Made by a program: the position numbers and the translations under genes
Notes under the pieces: generated by a model
Databases searched by the model: none
Seen by the model: the letters and a program-made list of their open reading frames with translations, nothing else
Told to the model about the DNA's origin: nothing
Assembly: GCA_037783415.1 (NCBI GenBank)
Contig: JAZGTN010000192.1
Coordinates: 1,984,001 to 2,048,000, forward strand
DNA from: Leptasterias polaris
Lineage: Eukaryota; Echinodermata; Asteroidea; Forcipulatida; Asteriidae
DNA length: 64,000 bases
Direction: 5' to 3'
In this document: positions 1 to 11,708 of the stretch, piece by piece
Numbering within the stretch: position 1 is the first letter of the stretch
How the letters are laid out: each line of letters begins with the position of its first letter

Positions 1-700
1 ATAGCCCAACTCGTCCGATCCAAGGCAACGTGTCCCTTTAACTGTTGTATTTCAGTTTTATGTCGTTGAAAAAACTCCAAACTCTACTAGTACTATTGTC
101 TCCCTTGCATTGACGTCACATGCACCTACTCTTTGCCCACGTTCTGCCATTTTTGCCATCATTTCGGAGACTAATAATAGCATAAAAAGATGTGGTATAT
201 ACACCCCCCCCCCCCCCCCCCACACACACACGTGTGTAAATACCGGCAATCGTGGACCCTCCTTTGTTCAACTCTTTGTGATAGCAACCGTGGACCACAA
301 TGCTTTCCTTTGTGATAGCAACCGTGCACCTACTGTCCCTTTTGTTATAGGTTCCCGATTTGATTGTGGATACCTACCCACCCAAACACCTTCAATCGGG
401 AACCTCCTATTGTCTCTCTTTTGTCTGTACTACTGTTTTGTACACACTTTCCAACTTGGACCTCCACCCAACCGGGGATCCTAATTTCCTCTTTTTCATA
501 GGTCCCCGGTTTGAATGTGCATACCTACCCATGCCCACCCATGCACACGTATTGCCTAGACGTCACCCCACAACACGCATGGAACCTGACTCCCCAAAAT
601 GGCGCAAGCAAGTGTTGTGATGACCGTCACCAAAGCATTTTATGGGTTTCTTTCATTTTGGCAAAGTTTTCGCGTATTTTTTTAAATTATACATGATTTG
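1..700. repeat. Degenerate tandem repeats with a poly-C/CA tract
   Basis: A C tract at 204-221 runs into a short CA repeat. The 19-bp word CTTTGTGATAGCAACCGTG occurs at 274-292 and 308-326 (period 34). A longer unit recurs with a period of about 152 bp: 343-391 and 497-543 share a 'TATAGGTYCCCGRTTTGA...ATACCTACCCA' pattern. Reading frames here are by-products of the repeat and show no protein character. Confidence 0.6.
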
Positions 701-852
701 AAATTGAAAACCAGTTTGTTAATATTATCATCTTGCGGGAATGTGGTCTTTGATATACTTTTGTAGTATATATTTATTTATTATTTCATTTTATTTAACC
801 AGGGGATAGCCCCATCAGTTTTTAATGAAGTGTTCTCCCTGGGGCCCCTGAA

Positions 853-999
853 GCCGATTTCACAAAGAGCTAAAATTGTTCTTAACTGCGAACTGATCTT
901 AATTGCTTAGCACAGTGTGATGTCACGATACAAATCACTACATGGCAATATTTACAACTCATCTAAAGATGAATCTTAGTGCTATGTGAAATCAAACCT
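853..999. mobile_element. MITE with GATTTCACA-type inverted ends
   Basis: The left end reads GATTTCACAAAGAGCTAAAA and the right end is its imperfect inverse (GATTTCACATAGCACTAAGA on the other strand), enclosing about 100 bp. Such short non-coding inverted-repeat units that mimic 'cannot form' hairpins are typical of non-autonomous DNA transposons. The flank at 770-850 (AACCAGGGGATAGCCCC) looks like a separate repeat, possibly the end of a LINE read in antisense. Confidence 0.6.
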
Positions 1000-2009
1000 A
1001 TATACAATATAAAATACACAATAATGAAATACAAAAACAGCTAAAATGTCCCTAATATTAGGAAATACAAAATGGGGCCTAAGAATACAACGAAAACCAA
1101 CTCATCCAACCACAAAAAAGTTCAAGATATCATTGGTGAGATTAACTGATATTTCGTTTGCTCAATATACGATAAAACACTGGTAGACTCGACATCAACA
1201 GGTTGAAATGGTGTGATCTCGAGTCGGCTATACACGGGGGCTAAGATTGATGGGCAATGTGAGCCCTTGATGTACAACATCCTGATATAAATCGTATCCT
1301 TCCGCCCCTACTCCCATGCCTCCTAAAGTCCCCCCTTAATACTCGGTTTGACGGCCAGGTCAGAAAACTCTTCTATTGAGCCTCGGATAACCTCAACAAG
1401 GGAAAAAGGGTTATTGCGAACGTTGAATCTTTGGAGAGAATTGGGACCGGGCAGACATTTCTCATTATGAAGGTGCTGTATCCCTTATGCACACCGGCAT
1501 CAATGATGTACCTGACGTGAGCCGTTTTTGTACACGTTCTTGTGGAAGCGGCATGAACAAATAATGTAATTATTTAACCAGTTTTACTCCAATGAAAGTG
1601 CTTCTTAATCGTCAGGTTTGACATCAATTATTTCGGCACGTGGGTTTATTGGAAAACAAAGAATGAATAGAGTATACTGCTCGAAACGTCGAGACCAAAC
1701 CGGTCCCTTTTCAGAGCCAACACTCCCACTAAGAGTTTTATTACATGGTTGTACCCGCAAGTTTACTATTTATTTATTTATTCATAGTTACCTCTCAAGA
1801 ATGAATTTACTTTACCGAAAATCAGTGGTGTGCCATTTTATGAACAACCATGCGCACCGCTAAAATTATGTTGACGTGGGAATTTATTGCTCCGTATAAT
1901 AAATCTATTTAAAGGGTGTGTCGAATTGGTAGTCGGATGAATGATAGATGAAAGAATGTGTGATGCTTGGAAAATATGCAGCTTAAAGGGGTGAGGACTG
2001 ACATCATGA
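1000..2009. other. Gene-free stretch, nothing recognised
   Basis: About 1 kb of mixed sequence. Only short reading frames without splice context or protein-like composition, and a small TTTA repeat near 1770-1782. Confidence 0.5.
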
Positions 2010-2188
2010 TCAAAGCAGGCATGTGACTTCACCAAGCCGCCATCTTAGAGGTAAACTGATGATGAAACAATGGAAACGCGCTGATTTGTACGCGCGGCGC
2101 ACAAGACTGGCCAATGAGCATCTTCCTTTTGACCTCTAGGTGAGGGCGCCCTACTCAAATGACGTCATATGCATAAGGTCTATTATGA
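2010..2188 (-). mobile_element. CRE-bearing MITE, copy A
   Basis: Reverse-complement relative of 52944-53120 and 36603-36763. On the minus strand it starts AATAGACCTTATGCATATGA, followed by CGTCA, so TGACGTCA lies inside the end. It keeps a perfect AAGATGGCGGC (YY1-type) word and a CCAAT box in the interior. The other end (about 2010-2030) is eroded: TGACGTCA has become TGACTTCA and the outermost bases no longer match. Confidence 0.75.
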
Positions 2189-2716
2189 ACTCTTACCTAG
2201 TTACTGCACACGCGCACCCTATATATAATGATAGGGGTGGGGGCGTATAATAATTATGCGTGCAGTGGGTGTTTGTTCACGATTCAACATGCAGACACAG
2301 TCCTGCTTTGATAACGACGATAGTGCCCCTTTAAACGAATTTCGTCTTTAGTAAACATGTGGTGTGCCATCCCTTTAAGTTCTTGTTACTAAAGTGTGGG
2401 GGGTTTTGTGTCCACAGAATGAGTTCCACCTTTTTTGTTCGTAAATTGATCATCAATCGTTGGTCCAACAAGAAGTAGCCGTACCATTTGGTACCACCGC
2501 TTCTTAAACTCAAATAGCTTGTAGTGGATGACAGCTCAGTTTAAATGCAATGGATTCGGTTGTCTAGGGTTAGGATGAGTGCTAAATCATTGTAAGCCAT
2601 GCTTGTTTGAGCTTATTTCCCTGTTAAGGTTTTATTTTTGAAAGAAGTCGAGAATTGGGCAGCGCGTTTTTAGTTACAGTATAAAACAAAATCAGGGCTG
2701 TGTCATGTTTTTCTAA
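2189..2716. other. Gene-free stretch, nothing recognised
   Basis: No repeat family or exon was recognised between the two flanking mobile elements. Only short frames without coding character. Confidence 0.5.
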
Positions 2717-3426
2717 TAGACTGTGCAAGTCTCGCGCGTATCCGAACGAGAAAACACGTCAAACGAAGAACAGTTTTATTTCTGAAATCAAATCTTTGTT
2801 TTAAATTATATCTCATGACAAAATCTGAACAACAAAAATAAATCATTACAATTTTATGAAATTAGTTTTAGCTTTAAAAAAAAATACGCCAAAGTGTGTT
2901 AACTATTATTAAAAACAAATTAAAACTCTGGGACAAGGATGCTTTTTTGATGTTAACTTTTTAGAAACCCCTTACGCAGATTCGTGAAGGTCAAACGGGT
3001 CTTAAATGGACCCGTATCTCAGTTTAAAGAGGAATGCCGACGCCTCAACACCATAGACTGCAATGAAACGGGTTCGCTTTGCAATTACAGCATCTGGCGA
3101 TTATAATCGCGCATCCAAAACAAGCTTTGACATCAGTTTTATGATCGGAGGTGAGCACAAAATTCTGAATTTTTTGCAATAACCGGAAGCTGAGGTCAAG
3201 TTTAATTCTCGGGTTTTCTTCGTTATATTGTTGAATTGGTTTTACTTTCATATTTTGTTATCACTTAGTATTACATTCCCAACAACATGTATAATTTTCT
3301 AGGTCATAAACTACGTTAAACTAAAATAATTGACGAAACAAAATCTCGCCCACGTAAAACTCCATATGGTTGGGACCACTATGGTCCCGGAAGTTCGAAT
3401 GCCCGCGAGACTTGCACAGTCTATTT
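2717..3426 (+). mobile_element. Non-autonomous DNA transposon, TAGACTGTGCAAG family, copy 1
   Basis: The left end TAGACTGTGCAAGTCTCGCG and the right end CGCGAGACTTGCACAGTCTA are perfect inverse 20-mers. The outermost TA on each side could be a TA target duplication as in Tc1/mariner elements (inference). The interior is AT-rich with no transposase-like frame. A second copy lies inverted at 61430-61993, and the two share subterminal sequence on both sides, which confirms a family. The about 710-bp length differs from the about 565-bp second copy, so there have been internal deletions. Confidence 0.85.
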
Positions 3427-4103
3427 CAGGTTTTAAATAACTACAGATCCGTTGTTCTCAAGTTTTCTGGGGGAAGGCAAACTACTGTATCGAGGGCTGT
3501 TTTGTGTTCAAACCGCTAGTTTTCTATTGCAAGAGTAATGTAAACCTAAACATTAAACACAGTGATTGCATGTAATTTCATTTCAAAGGCCAAATGGAGA
3601 CTGCTGTTCATTTTCCGGATTGTTCAATTTGTGTTAAATCACGGTGTCTATTAAGTCGTCGTTTTTATAGGGATACATTACAACAACAACGAGTAAATTC
3701 ACGGTGGTTCGATTCTTTTAATACATGGACCGCATGTGTCAGAATTTAGGGAGTAATAAACTTGTGAAAAACAGTTTTTAGTCTTCATTCCGTGATGCAA
3801 TAATTGAAATTTGTTGATCTCTATAACAGGAATAGCAAATGAAATACAAAAATCATTCAATAACAACCTGTTGATTAAGTTGTTATATCGTTGCATTGTG
3901 AGTAACCGGAGTAATTAGAACGACCATCCTGTAATGTAATAATATAGGAATAATATTAGGGGAAGGGTTAATTTTCAAAATTCACAAAAGAGAGGCATGC
4001 AGGCGTGTTAATTTTCAGGATTTGTTCATGATTTCAGGATTGTCTCAAAATCTCTATTAGAGCATTGGGATTTTCTTGAAAGAAGTCAAACAGTCACCAA
4101 AAG
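3427..4103. other. Gene-free stretch, nothing recognised
   Basis: AT-rich sequence with no recognised repeats, exons or RNA genes; the word TTAATTTTCA is repeated near 3969 and 4007. Confidence 0.5.
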
Positions 4104-4464
4104 GGGAAATAAATTGTCCACATTGTGTCCAAACCGGTAGTTTTGTATTTGTGGTGATGCACAGTCTGTAAACTTACTGAAATGTAACATATAGGAGGTT
4201 TTGGGTCTAGTAGAGTAAGAGTGGAATTCAAGCCAGTAAGCCACTTCCAGGAACTCTCACATTCGTAAAATCTCATCCACGTCAGGGAAATAGTCCACAT
4301 TGTGTCCAAAACCTGTAGTTTTGTCTTTCTGGTGATGCACTGAGTCTGTAAACCTCCCGAATTGTTAAATCTGATGGGAGGTTTCTGGTCTAGAGTAAGG
4401 CTGGAATCTAGGCCAGCAAACCACTTTCAGGAATTCTCACATTCGTCAAATCTCATCCACTCAA
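4104..4464 (+). repeat. Tandem duplication of a 181-bp unit
   Basis: 4104-4284 and 4285-4464 are head-to-tail copies, each starting GGGAAATA and containing TCCACATTGTGTCCAAAAC and CACATTCGT..AATCTCATCCAC. A third unit begins at 4465 (GGGAAAACAGTCTG) and breaks off within 25 bp. Copies differ by scattered substitutions and small indels. Reading frames on either strand are shadows of the repeat. Confidence 0.9.
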
Positions 4465-4489
4465 GGGAAAACAGTCTGAACCCTTTCTT

Positions 4490-4513
4490 AAAAAAAAAAA
4501 AAAAAAAAAAAAA
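4490..4513 (+). repeat. Poly-A tract, 24 bp
   Basis: Uninterrupted A run 20-odd bases after the broken third unit of the tandem duplication. It might be a retroelement tail, but nothing upstream is recognisable as a retroelement body. Confidence 0.8.
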
Positions 4514-5640
4514 GGGAATTTGTATCCATCATTGTTGTTGGGCTACAGGGTACATGACCAAGATGGCCGATGATGTGTCTTTCCCTTTAAATGTCCTGGG
4601 GGTGTGAGGGTTGCATGGTGCTAAAACGTCAGCCAATGATGGGGGGATGGAATAGGAACTGGAATAGGAACTGAAAGAGGAAGTGTGCGGTGTATAGCAG
4701 GCCCCATGAAGGACACACGTATGCAATCTATGGTGTCCTTCGGGCAGTGGAAGGGGGGGAAAAAGTTTGGGGAAGGGGAAAAAGAACAGGGATGAGTAAT
4801 CGAAATTCAGCCGGTGGCGGTGGAGGTCACGGCATACTGACACAGTTTGAAAAAACAAGCAAAGATAGGAATAACAAAAACAAGGTGGTGTTTGGCACGC
4901 TAGGCTTTTTAAGAAACCATTTTTGAAATGGTCCAATTTAAGATTTAGGCCTATTTTTGATGTTGTAAAAAAAACACCCTGAAAGGTGCTTATAGGTAGT
5001 TTTACGCTTGAGTGACTTTGGGTGACTGTGACACACCTTTCTATTTTAGTTGGGGTAGATTTGAAGTTTGAAGTTGGTGGGGGGGGGGGGAGGTTGTAGA
5101 TTGGAACACCACAATGGAATATTCAGGGGATATATCACATTAATAGCTTGTATGTCGATCCTTTTTCACAGCTGCTTATTCTCCGAATGTTTGGGCGAGC
5201 GTTTTGAGGGCCCGGGGAGCGGTGGGGGTATAGGGTGCACTGTTACTAAAATTAGGCTTGCACTGATCATAGCCTGGTACCGCTTGTGCCAAAAAGAAAT
5301 AGTGCACTGTATCATCATTACGTACACGGGGTTTCTGACATGATGGCCGCGGCATTTAGGGAAAGGGTATAAAATGAGTAATCACAAAACATGCAATCAA
5401 TCGTAATAACCTTCAGAAACGTAATTGTACGTGCTGTTTCGAAGTTGTGGAAAAGTGCCAAACTTCGCGGGAGAAGTTTCAGGTGTATGTGTTACAGTAT
5501 TGAATTATGTAATTTGTAATGATTGGGTTTAAAAAAATTTTTTTTAGTCAGTGTTAAACTTGTGTGTTTTTAGTGCACACCGGGAAAACAAATTTAACTT
5601 TTTACTTGTAAACTGTGATTAAATAAATAAAATTGAATTG
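4514..5640. other. Gene-free stretch with a G tract
   Basis: Holds a short tandem GGAATAGGAACT doublet near 4648-4671, a G12 run at 5079-5090 and, at 5628-5648, an AATTG microsatellite (three to four units) after AATAAATAAA. The last could be the 3' tail of a decayed LINE. No coding region is supported. Confidence 0.5.
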
Positions 5641-5830
5641 AATTGAATTATGAGTGGCGTAACCAGGCATTTTCATTTGGGGCGGGGGAAAGACACAATT
5701 TATGGGGGCTGTTTAACGTATTGAACCTTTCACTTGCGAGCAATTCTCATTTGGGGGGCAAGGAGGGTGGTGGTGGGGGGGGGGGGGGGGGGGTTCTGAG
5801 CGGGGGCTGCCATACCGCCCGGCCCCTCTG
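5641..5830. repeat. G-tract repeat of the GTGGCGTAACCAGG type
   Basis: Starts with GAGTGGCGTAACCAGG and carries a G19 run at 5775-5793, ending in CCGCCCGGCCCC. A related start word, GTGTGGCGTAGCCAGG, occurs at 27786-27802. I recall this word next to G-rich inserts in other marine invertebrate sequences, but that was not checked. Confidence 0.5.
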
Positions 5831-6599
5831 GTTTTATAACAACTGTTGCATTATTGATGGCTACATGGTTTTTATTTTATTTTTTTATATTCCGATTGGC
5901 CTTAAATACTCTTCTGCCTTAAAGCACTATAGTTTTGTAGAGTTAAAAAAATACAAAAATTTCCTTGTCCAAATAATAAATGCCAGTCTTTATTTCTGTC
6001 ATCGACTTGATTAGTGTAATTATAGCATTGTGAAAAATAGCTCGACGATGTTAAATGTATGATTCACGATCCCCCCCTCCCAGCCCCAACCATTTTTCTG
6101 TTTTGATGTTATAGTTTTTTTTAAAGTGTTGTTGTTCTTGTAGAAAAGTGCCTTCCTTGTAATTATTCAGGACCATGTCAGACAAGGCAATTCACAGGCA
6201 ACCAGCTCCAGGGCAGCATTTTAAAAAACAAAACCCCACAACCCCAAAACACACAAGAAAACCAAATCACCTTCAAATGGTCATTAACTCTTCTTGGAGA
6301 TATTAAGAAAAATATATTATTGTTCTACAAAAGTGTTCGTTTGCTTTCTGTCTGTTCAGTTGGTTGGCTCCATGTTACCTGTAAAAAATGATTTGTGTGA
6401 CAAAAAAGGGCTGTGGGTAAAAATGTTTCGTCGTGAAAACCCCGAATGATGGTTTCCTGTTTTGTCTGTAATTTTGTGCACGTTTTTTTATGCATTATAC
6501 TTATTCCGATTTTAGGAACATTTTATAGCCGAACGTTGGAAGATACTTTCTCGAACATGACACTATTTTGCCAAGTTTGTAGAAACATTACTGTCTCCA
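5831..6599. other. Gene-free stretch, nothing recognised
   Basis: AT-rich. A C-rich patch at 6071-6087. No exon, RNA gene or repeat family recognised. Confidence 0.5.
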
Positions 6600-6835
6600 T
6601 TTCGAATTTTGGCTCTGTGGTGGGTATGCACTCGGGTGTGGGGTTACTCCGTAGTTTCTCTCCCGCGGGAGGTGTTTGGTTCTCAACGGCCGTGCCCTGT
6701 AATTAATTACCCACACGGAAGGTGTACCACTGACATCTGGAGTCGGGAGTACCGTCATGTACGTGGGGGCCACACCTTGCGGCTGACGGTCGCGTGCGAG
6801 CCTCTCTCTTTCGCTTTCTCTCGGGACTGTTGCTA
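6600..6835. other. GC-rich block of unknown identity
   Basis: About 235 bp of clearly higher GC than the AT-rich surroundings, with CTCCCGCGGGAG (a perfect 12-bp palindrome) at 6660-6671 and CGCTTTCTCTCGGG near the right edge. Both strands carry 60-85 codon open frames, but none has recognisable motifs. It could be a decayed repeat, a small CpG-rich promoter or a structured RNA. I cannot choose. Confidence 0.35.
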
Positions 6836-8733
6836 AAATTAATACGCAAGATCTTTGTTTGAATTTTTGTTCAAGGGAAGGTATAGTATGTCTGGTTTGG
6901 CAGAGCGCAGTTTAACTCCGTTTTGGGAAGAGAACTTTAAACGTTGGTGTTGGAAATGTGTATTGACTTAATGCAGGGAGCTTTGTTTTTCGAAAAACTT
7001 CGATCACAGTTGGTACTTTTGAATTAAAATTACCCAATTTCTTTAAACATAAGTTACCATTGGTTTGATCATCCTTTAACAATGGTCCATCAAGTTTAGT
7101 TAAATGGAAATGTTTGGTCTGATTTTGTGTCTTAGATTAGCTTTGATTTTGGACAAATTGATGTTGGCATTTGTCTTAAGGATAGGGAACATTTATCAAA
7201 CAGACACCTTTTATAACGAAAGGGGAAAGGCATCATGTTGTATTTGAGTTTGTTTGTTTTTGATTGTTGTCTCAAGGAAGGTGCAATAGTTGTGAAAAAG
7301 TTCATGTGACCATTTGTATTATATGACTGGCTTATAATGTCTGTGTTTAACAAACTACTAAGCTCAAATAAAGTAAACTACTAAAACTAATCGTCAACAA
7401 ATAATGACAAAGATAATGGATGAGTGGACGACATTCAAGACTTCCGGTCGCTCTTTATTGAAATGAGCAGTGGCTGAAAAACAGAAAGTGAAAGGTACGG
7501 GACATTATTGGTGGATTTCCATTATTTACCTTTCAATAAACACAATATGGAGGTAATGAGTTTGCAAAAGTCTGATCCATATTCGGATTGTCTTGTCTAT
7601 AGATAAAACCGTAAAACGGTTCACGTTTTGATGCCATCTCGTGCGTTTTTAGATTCGAATAACCAAAATAAGAATAGAGTATCATGTATTCGGGAGAGTT
7701 TTCTCGCACATTGTAGTATACACGGGAATAGTTTTATGATAGTTGTTCGAGCTGAAAGTAGGATTTCAGATTGAAAATGAACAACTATTATGTGTTTAGA
7801 GCTCGCGTCAAACATTGCTAAGTGTTGCATTTTTGTGTTGCCAAATGTATACAAATTTTAAACATCGTATTTCGGACTCGCGAGATCATTCAGATCAAAA
7901 CTTATGTTCTTAATTATTATCGTGCAAATATTTAGATTATGATCGGTCGAATAACAGGCCAAACGGTGAAGGCCTTCAACAAATACAATTTACACTGACT
8001 TCGACAGTATATCTTCAGACGTAAATATTTCCCAGGAGGGCGGTATTTACGTTATAATCGTTCGGCTTTCAGATTAACACTTGCACTGCCCCCAAAATTT
8101 GCAAATTAAAAAATCACACGACAATGTGTCCATAGCGACCATTTTTATGTTTGTCACATTTCCCTTGTCACGTGAGCTGCATGGCATTGACCGGACGGTC
8201 TTACGGTGTCGGTGACAAATATCTCAGATATTTATTACATTTAAAAAAAACTTGTTTTGTTTTTGTGTGAACATCAGACAACAAAGCGTTGTAAGCAAAT
8301 AAAACGCTAAGCATATTTCCTGTGACGTCACCGCGAACTTTGATCTCAACTCCAATAGTCAGACTTGTCAGAGTATACTATACGGCTGTTTCGTGTATGA
8401 ACCGTGAATGTGCTAACTTTTTGCCAGGTCGTGATATAATGCACAGTTTAGTCTATAACTTCAATAATGTACATGTCATAATGGTTAAATAAATTCAGCC
8501 AATCTGGGTTTTTTCTTTAAATTTGTGTTGTTATGATGCATTTCCTAATTAAAAGGGAAGCTGGAAATGGCTTGTTTTAATCTGGTTGTGGTATGATGCA
8601 CCGTGCCTTCCAATGGTATGTTATTCATAGGTGTGACACACGTCGTTTAGTTAATTAACATTCTCACAAGGTAATCAAATAGGCTAGTTATGACTCATTT
8701 AGGGGTTTGTGCTATCGGGGTGTTATGCCAGTG
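6836..8733. other. Gene-free stretch, nothing recognised
   Basis: Almost 1.9 kb of AT-rich DNA without a recognised repeat, exon or RNA gene. A CRE-like TGACGTCA is present at 8321-8328 as a single site. Confidence 0.5.
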
Positions 8734-8950
8734 CAAAATTTCACAGAGCTGCTGAAGCAGACAATTACCGGTATTTCTGCTTAGCAAAAATAAGCAGAAA
8801 ACCAGTCACAAATTGTACATTATGATTTTTTTAATTTTTTTTAAATTTATTTCTTAATTTTTTTTGGGGGGGGGGGGGGGGCTGAGAACATTATTCTAAG
8901 CAAAAGTTAGTGGTGTTTTTTGTGCTTAGCAGCTTTATCAACTTGGGCCC
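8734..8950. mobile_element. MITE, 'GAGCTGCTTAGC' family, copy 1 (with internal T and G runs)
   Basis: The left end reads CAAAATTTCACAGAGCTGCT and the right end GCTTAGCAGCTTTATCAACT followed by TGGGCCC, which are imperfect inverses. Internal AAACCAGTCACAAATTGTAC is shared with copies at 10210-10372, 41055-41227 and 41683-41795. A T-rich stretch followed by G16 (8866-8881) is inserted in the middle. Confidence 0.8.
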
Positions 8951-10209
8951 TGATCGGTACACTATATATGCAGACATAATATACGGCCATTTGCCTCTGT
9001 TGCCTCCTGATCTCGGCCTTGGTGTCCATACAAAATACTCCAATAGTCTTGTATAATTACAACCCATGGTTTGATCCGTGGCTGTCACCATATTCACCCT
9101 CCCTATGTACATTTAGCAATACAAACGTGACTTGAAGCTGAGATATTGATAAATATGAGTTCTTGAATTCCAAGAAGGCCGCCAGAATGCGTCTTTGGGA
9201 AGTGGTTCCTGCCAAAAATGCAAAGCTTAGGTAACAAGAAGCATGTAGACAAGATTTGGTGCTTTTGTCCGGAATGACCACATCCATTCGCTATTCTGCC
9301 CTGAATACACTGATTGGTATCAAACCAAATACGGGGGCAGACTATTTTGCTTTTCCGGTCGAGGCTGCTTTGCATATAGGCCTAATGTGGAAAAGTCATT
9401 TGTCCCCATCTTGTGTTTGCCTGGTAAATTAATTGCTGTACAGTTTTACAGCTTCGTGTCGCAGGGTAACAAGAAGCAAAAGTCCAGTTCTCCTCTGTTT
9501 CATTTCAAGATGAGCTCAACTTCAATACTAGTTGAATTGTTCATTTCAAGCCAATGGTGTAATGTCATGTCGCAAAATTTGCATTAAAATGTGTAATTGA
9601 GGAAGTCATTGCTTCCTGAAAAACGGTGTTTCGAAATGAATGTATATAAAAAAGAAACCATAGGATCCACAAGTTCATTTTCCCCCTCCACCAAAATAAC
9701 ACATGCAGAGCACGGAGCTCTGTAAAAATGTCCTTTCCGTAGAGGGCTCTCGCAATTGTATATAGGGCGTTTTCGAATTACAGCTTGTGCATGTAGGCTT
9801 CAGCTAGGGCTCCGTCCACCTGTTTGAAGCCCTGTAAGGAAAGCACACGCTTTCTAAATAACAGTACTGAAGTACTGAAGGCGACCAAGCCGTGGTTTCA
9901 AAAACGGCCATAGTATGATGCGGAACTTTAGTGTTGCAAAAAATTGCCCGAGTTGGCCAGTAACAAGTTAATGCACCATGCAGAGCTTTCGGGGAATCCC
10001 CAAGTGAATTATGACCTCATCGCTACCCAGTAACGTTAATTTTAGAAGTCGTCGGTCACCAGTACACCCCGAACACATATTTATACATAACTTGTCATAT
10101 CAAATTGATAGGTACAAGAAAACTTATCAAACAATAAACGCATTAGATAGTAGGGTAGTATGGATTTTAATTGATTTTCCAAATTAAAGGTTTTAGCTAT
10201 ATACAATAT
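8951..10209. other. Gene-free stretch upstream of the membrane-protein gene
   Basis: No recognised exon. The word GTAACAAGAAGCA occurs twice (9230-9242 and 9466-9478). Any promoter of the gene beginning near 10271 should lie here or inside the MITE at 10210, but no TATA or other core element stands out. Confidence 0.45.
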
Positions 10210-10372
10210 TATGCCCATTTCATAAGGCTGCAGAAATGATCACCTCACAAAATTACTTTGCCAAGGAAAAATGAGCGTGAATTCAGTCACAAACCAGTAC
10301 ATTTGGCACTGTATTTGTGACATACTTCTGATAAGCACAATTGTTTTGTGCTTAGTTAATTCTGTGGCTTTG
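10210..10372. mobile_element. MITE-like sequence, 'GAGCTGCTTAGC' family, copy 2, overlapping exon 1
   Basis: Begins GCCCATTTCATAAGGCTGC and ends GTGCTTAGTTAATTCTGTGG followed by CTTTGGGTAC, diverged versions of the ends of the family at 8734-8950. CAGTCACAAACCAGTACATT in the middle matches the family core. The proposed start codon of the membrane-protein gene (10271) and its first 34 codons lie inside it. Confidence 0.6.
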
Positions 10373-11509
10373 GGTACAATCATCTGGTATAGAGGGCGCT
10401 TGCCTAAACAACCACCGGGCTTCAGTAGAGCCGAAGCGGTGAAAGGGAACGTCGGGTAAAGCCTTATAGGTTCCCTTGTTAGGAAGCACTCGTAATCAGT
10501 TTATCTTGACACTGGCTCAATTATATAAAATTATCATACATTTAAGTAACTTGTTTGTGATATGACTTGTATTTTAGTACAATTTCCTCACTGTTTTCGT
10601 TTTCTCTATTTTTACAGTTACGTCGATGCAGTTATCTTCACGTGCCTTCCTATTGCAACCTTTGTTCTGACGTTCACAAGTAAAGCCTTGGAATCACCGT
10701 TTGTCGCTTACTACCCCAAAGAACTCCGAGTGCTATTTAGTGTCCTGTCCGGGGTCTTAATTTTCTTGCTCTTTCGGTGTTGCCTGGTCGCTAAGAACGA
10801 CACCATCAAGTACATGAACATCATCATCCACATCGTCTCCTTGGCCGCCGCCGTCACGGTGCTTCTCACCGGGGAGGACGCCACCATCGGCCTGATCCTA
10901 GCGATATCTATGGGTGATATCTTCCCCTTGAACGTTGGCAAGTTCGTCCAGGTGACACGGGTACAGAATGACCGGTGCCAGAGGGTGGTGATGCTACTGT
11001 CGGTCTACGCGTGTATTGTATTCCGGGCGTTCTTGCCCCTCGCCTGTATCTCTATCTCGCTCATCAACGGTAAGCCGTTCAACATGAGCTACCAATCCAT
11101 CTTCATTTTCTTCGTTGGGATCCTCTTCTTCGGGGCGATGAACACCTGGCAGGTGAACGCCGGGATCTCCCAGCTGTGTCGACGGAAGACAGAGACCGTC
11201 ATCGAGGTCCCGTACCGCCAATTCGGCGACGACTCTGTCCCCAAACCGGAGGACATCGCCGTGGCAAGCTCCTCCATCGAAATGCCGCCCTCATACAACG
11301 AGGTATGCAGCAGCAGCAACTCGTACTTGCCCGTCAGCCTTCCATCGGCGGCCGCCGACGCCCATATAAACGGAACAGCGCCATCTGTTGTTATCAACAC
11401 GAACAATGATCTGCTCGTCCTTGATGCGCAAATGTTAACTCAGGACGTCGCGCAAATGGAAGCAGCCCCAAAACCAGAAACAACCTCAGACACAGCCGCA
11501 TTAGTATGA
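10271..11509 (+). CDS. Multi-pass membrane protein, possibly TLC-domain-like (two exons)
   Basis: Exon 1 10271-10455, intron 10456-10617 (GTAAAG ... TTTTTACAG), exon 2 10618-11509. Exon 1 ends with two bases of a codon and exon 2 supplies the third, which joins as ...KGNVG-YVDAVIF, giving about 358 residues. Predicted membrane segments lie near 18-38, 66-82, 99-117, 127-145, 151-167, 185-211 and 221-238. A polar tail of about 118 residues carries PPSY (275-278), a WW-domain (Nedd4-type) ligand motif. The spacing of a conserved-looking His in segment 4 (H133), an acidic/Pro turn after segment 5 (SMGDIFPL) and Arg in segment 6 (R198) is reminiscent of TLC proteins. That is inference, and a GPCR-like or unrelated seven-span protein cannot be excluded. 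Codon use in exon 2 is GC-rich, unlike the surroundings. The first exon is less certain because its 5' part is MITE-like; an alternative start or an upstream exon spliced to the acceptor TGTGCTTAG (10347-10355) is possible. Confidence 0.75.
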
Positions 11510-11708
11510 AGACAGCACTAATAATAAGTAATAAAAAAAACAATGGAAATGTCCCCAAAAACTAATTTATAAAGTTTGTGTAACTTGTAATGATTTGGAC
11601 TCTTTTGGTACAACTCAACGCGATCTTTTTTGTGTACAATTTTGTTTTCAATCACTTTTTGTGTTGGTTTTTATATGCAAAGATACATGACAGTTTGAAT
11701 GGTGACCT
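11510..11708 (+). other. Probable 3' UTR of the membrane-protein gene
   Basis: AT-rich sequence directly after the TGA. AATAAA at 11530-11535 is only about 20 bases past the stop, so the true polyadenylation site may be further on. No second clear signal was identified before the MITE at 11709. Confidence 0.4.

Noticed and set aside
4094..4607. Small proteins across 4.1-4.6 kb
   Set aside because: Frames follow the 181-bp tandem duplication and the poly-A run (poly-Lys), not a gene.
5643..6014. 123-codon Gly-rich protein
   Set aside because: The Gly run is the G19 tract of a repeat.
11089..11406. 105-codon minus-strand frame over exon 2 of the membrane protein
   Set aside because: Antisense shadow; the plus strand has hydrophobic segments and matching splice phase.
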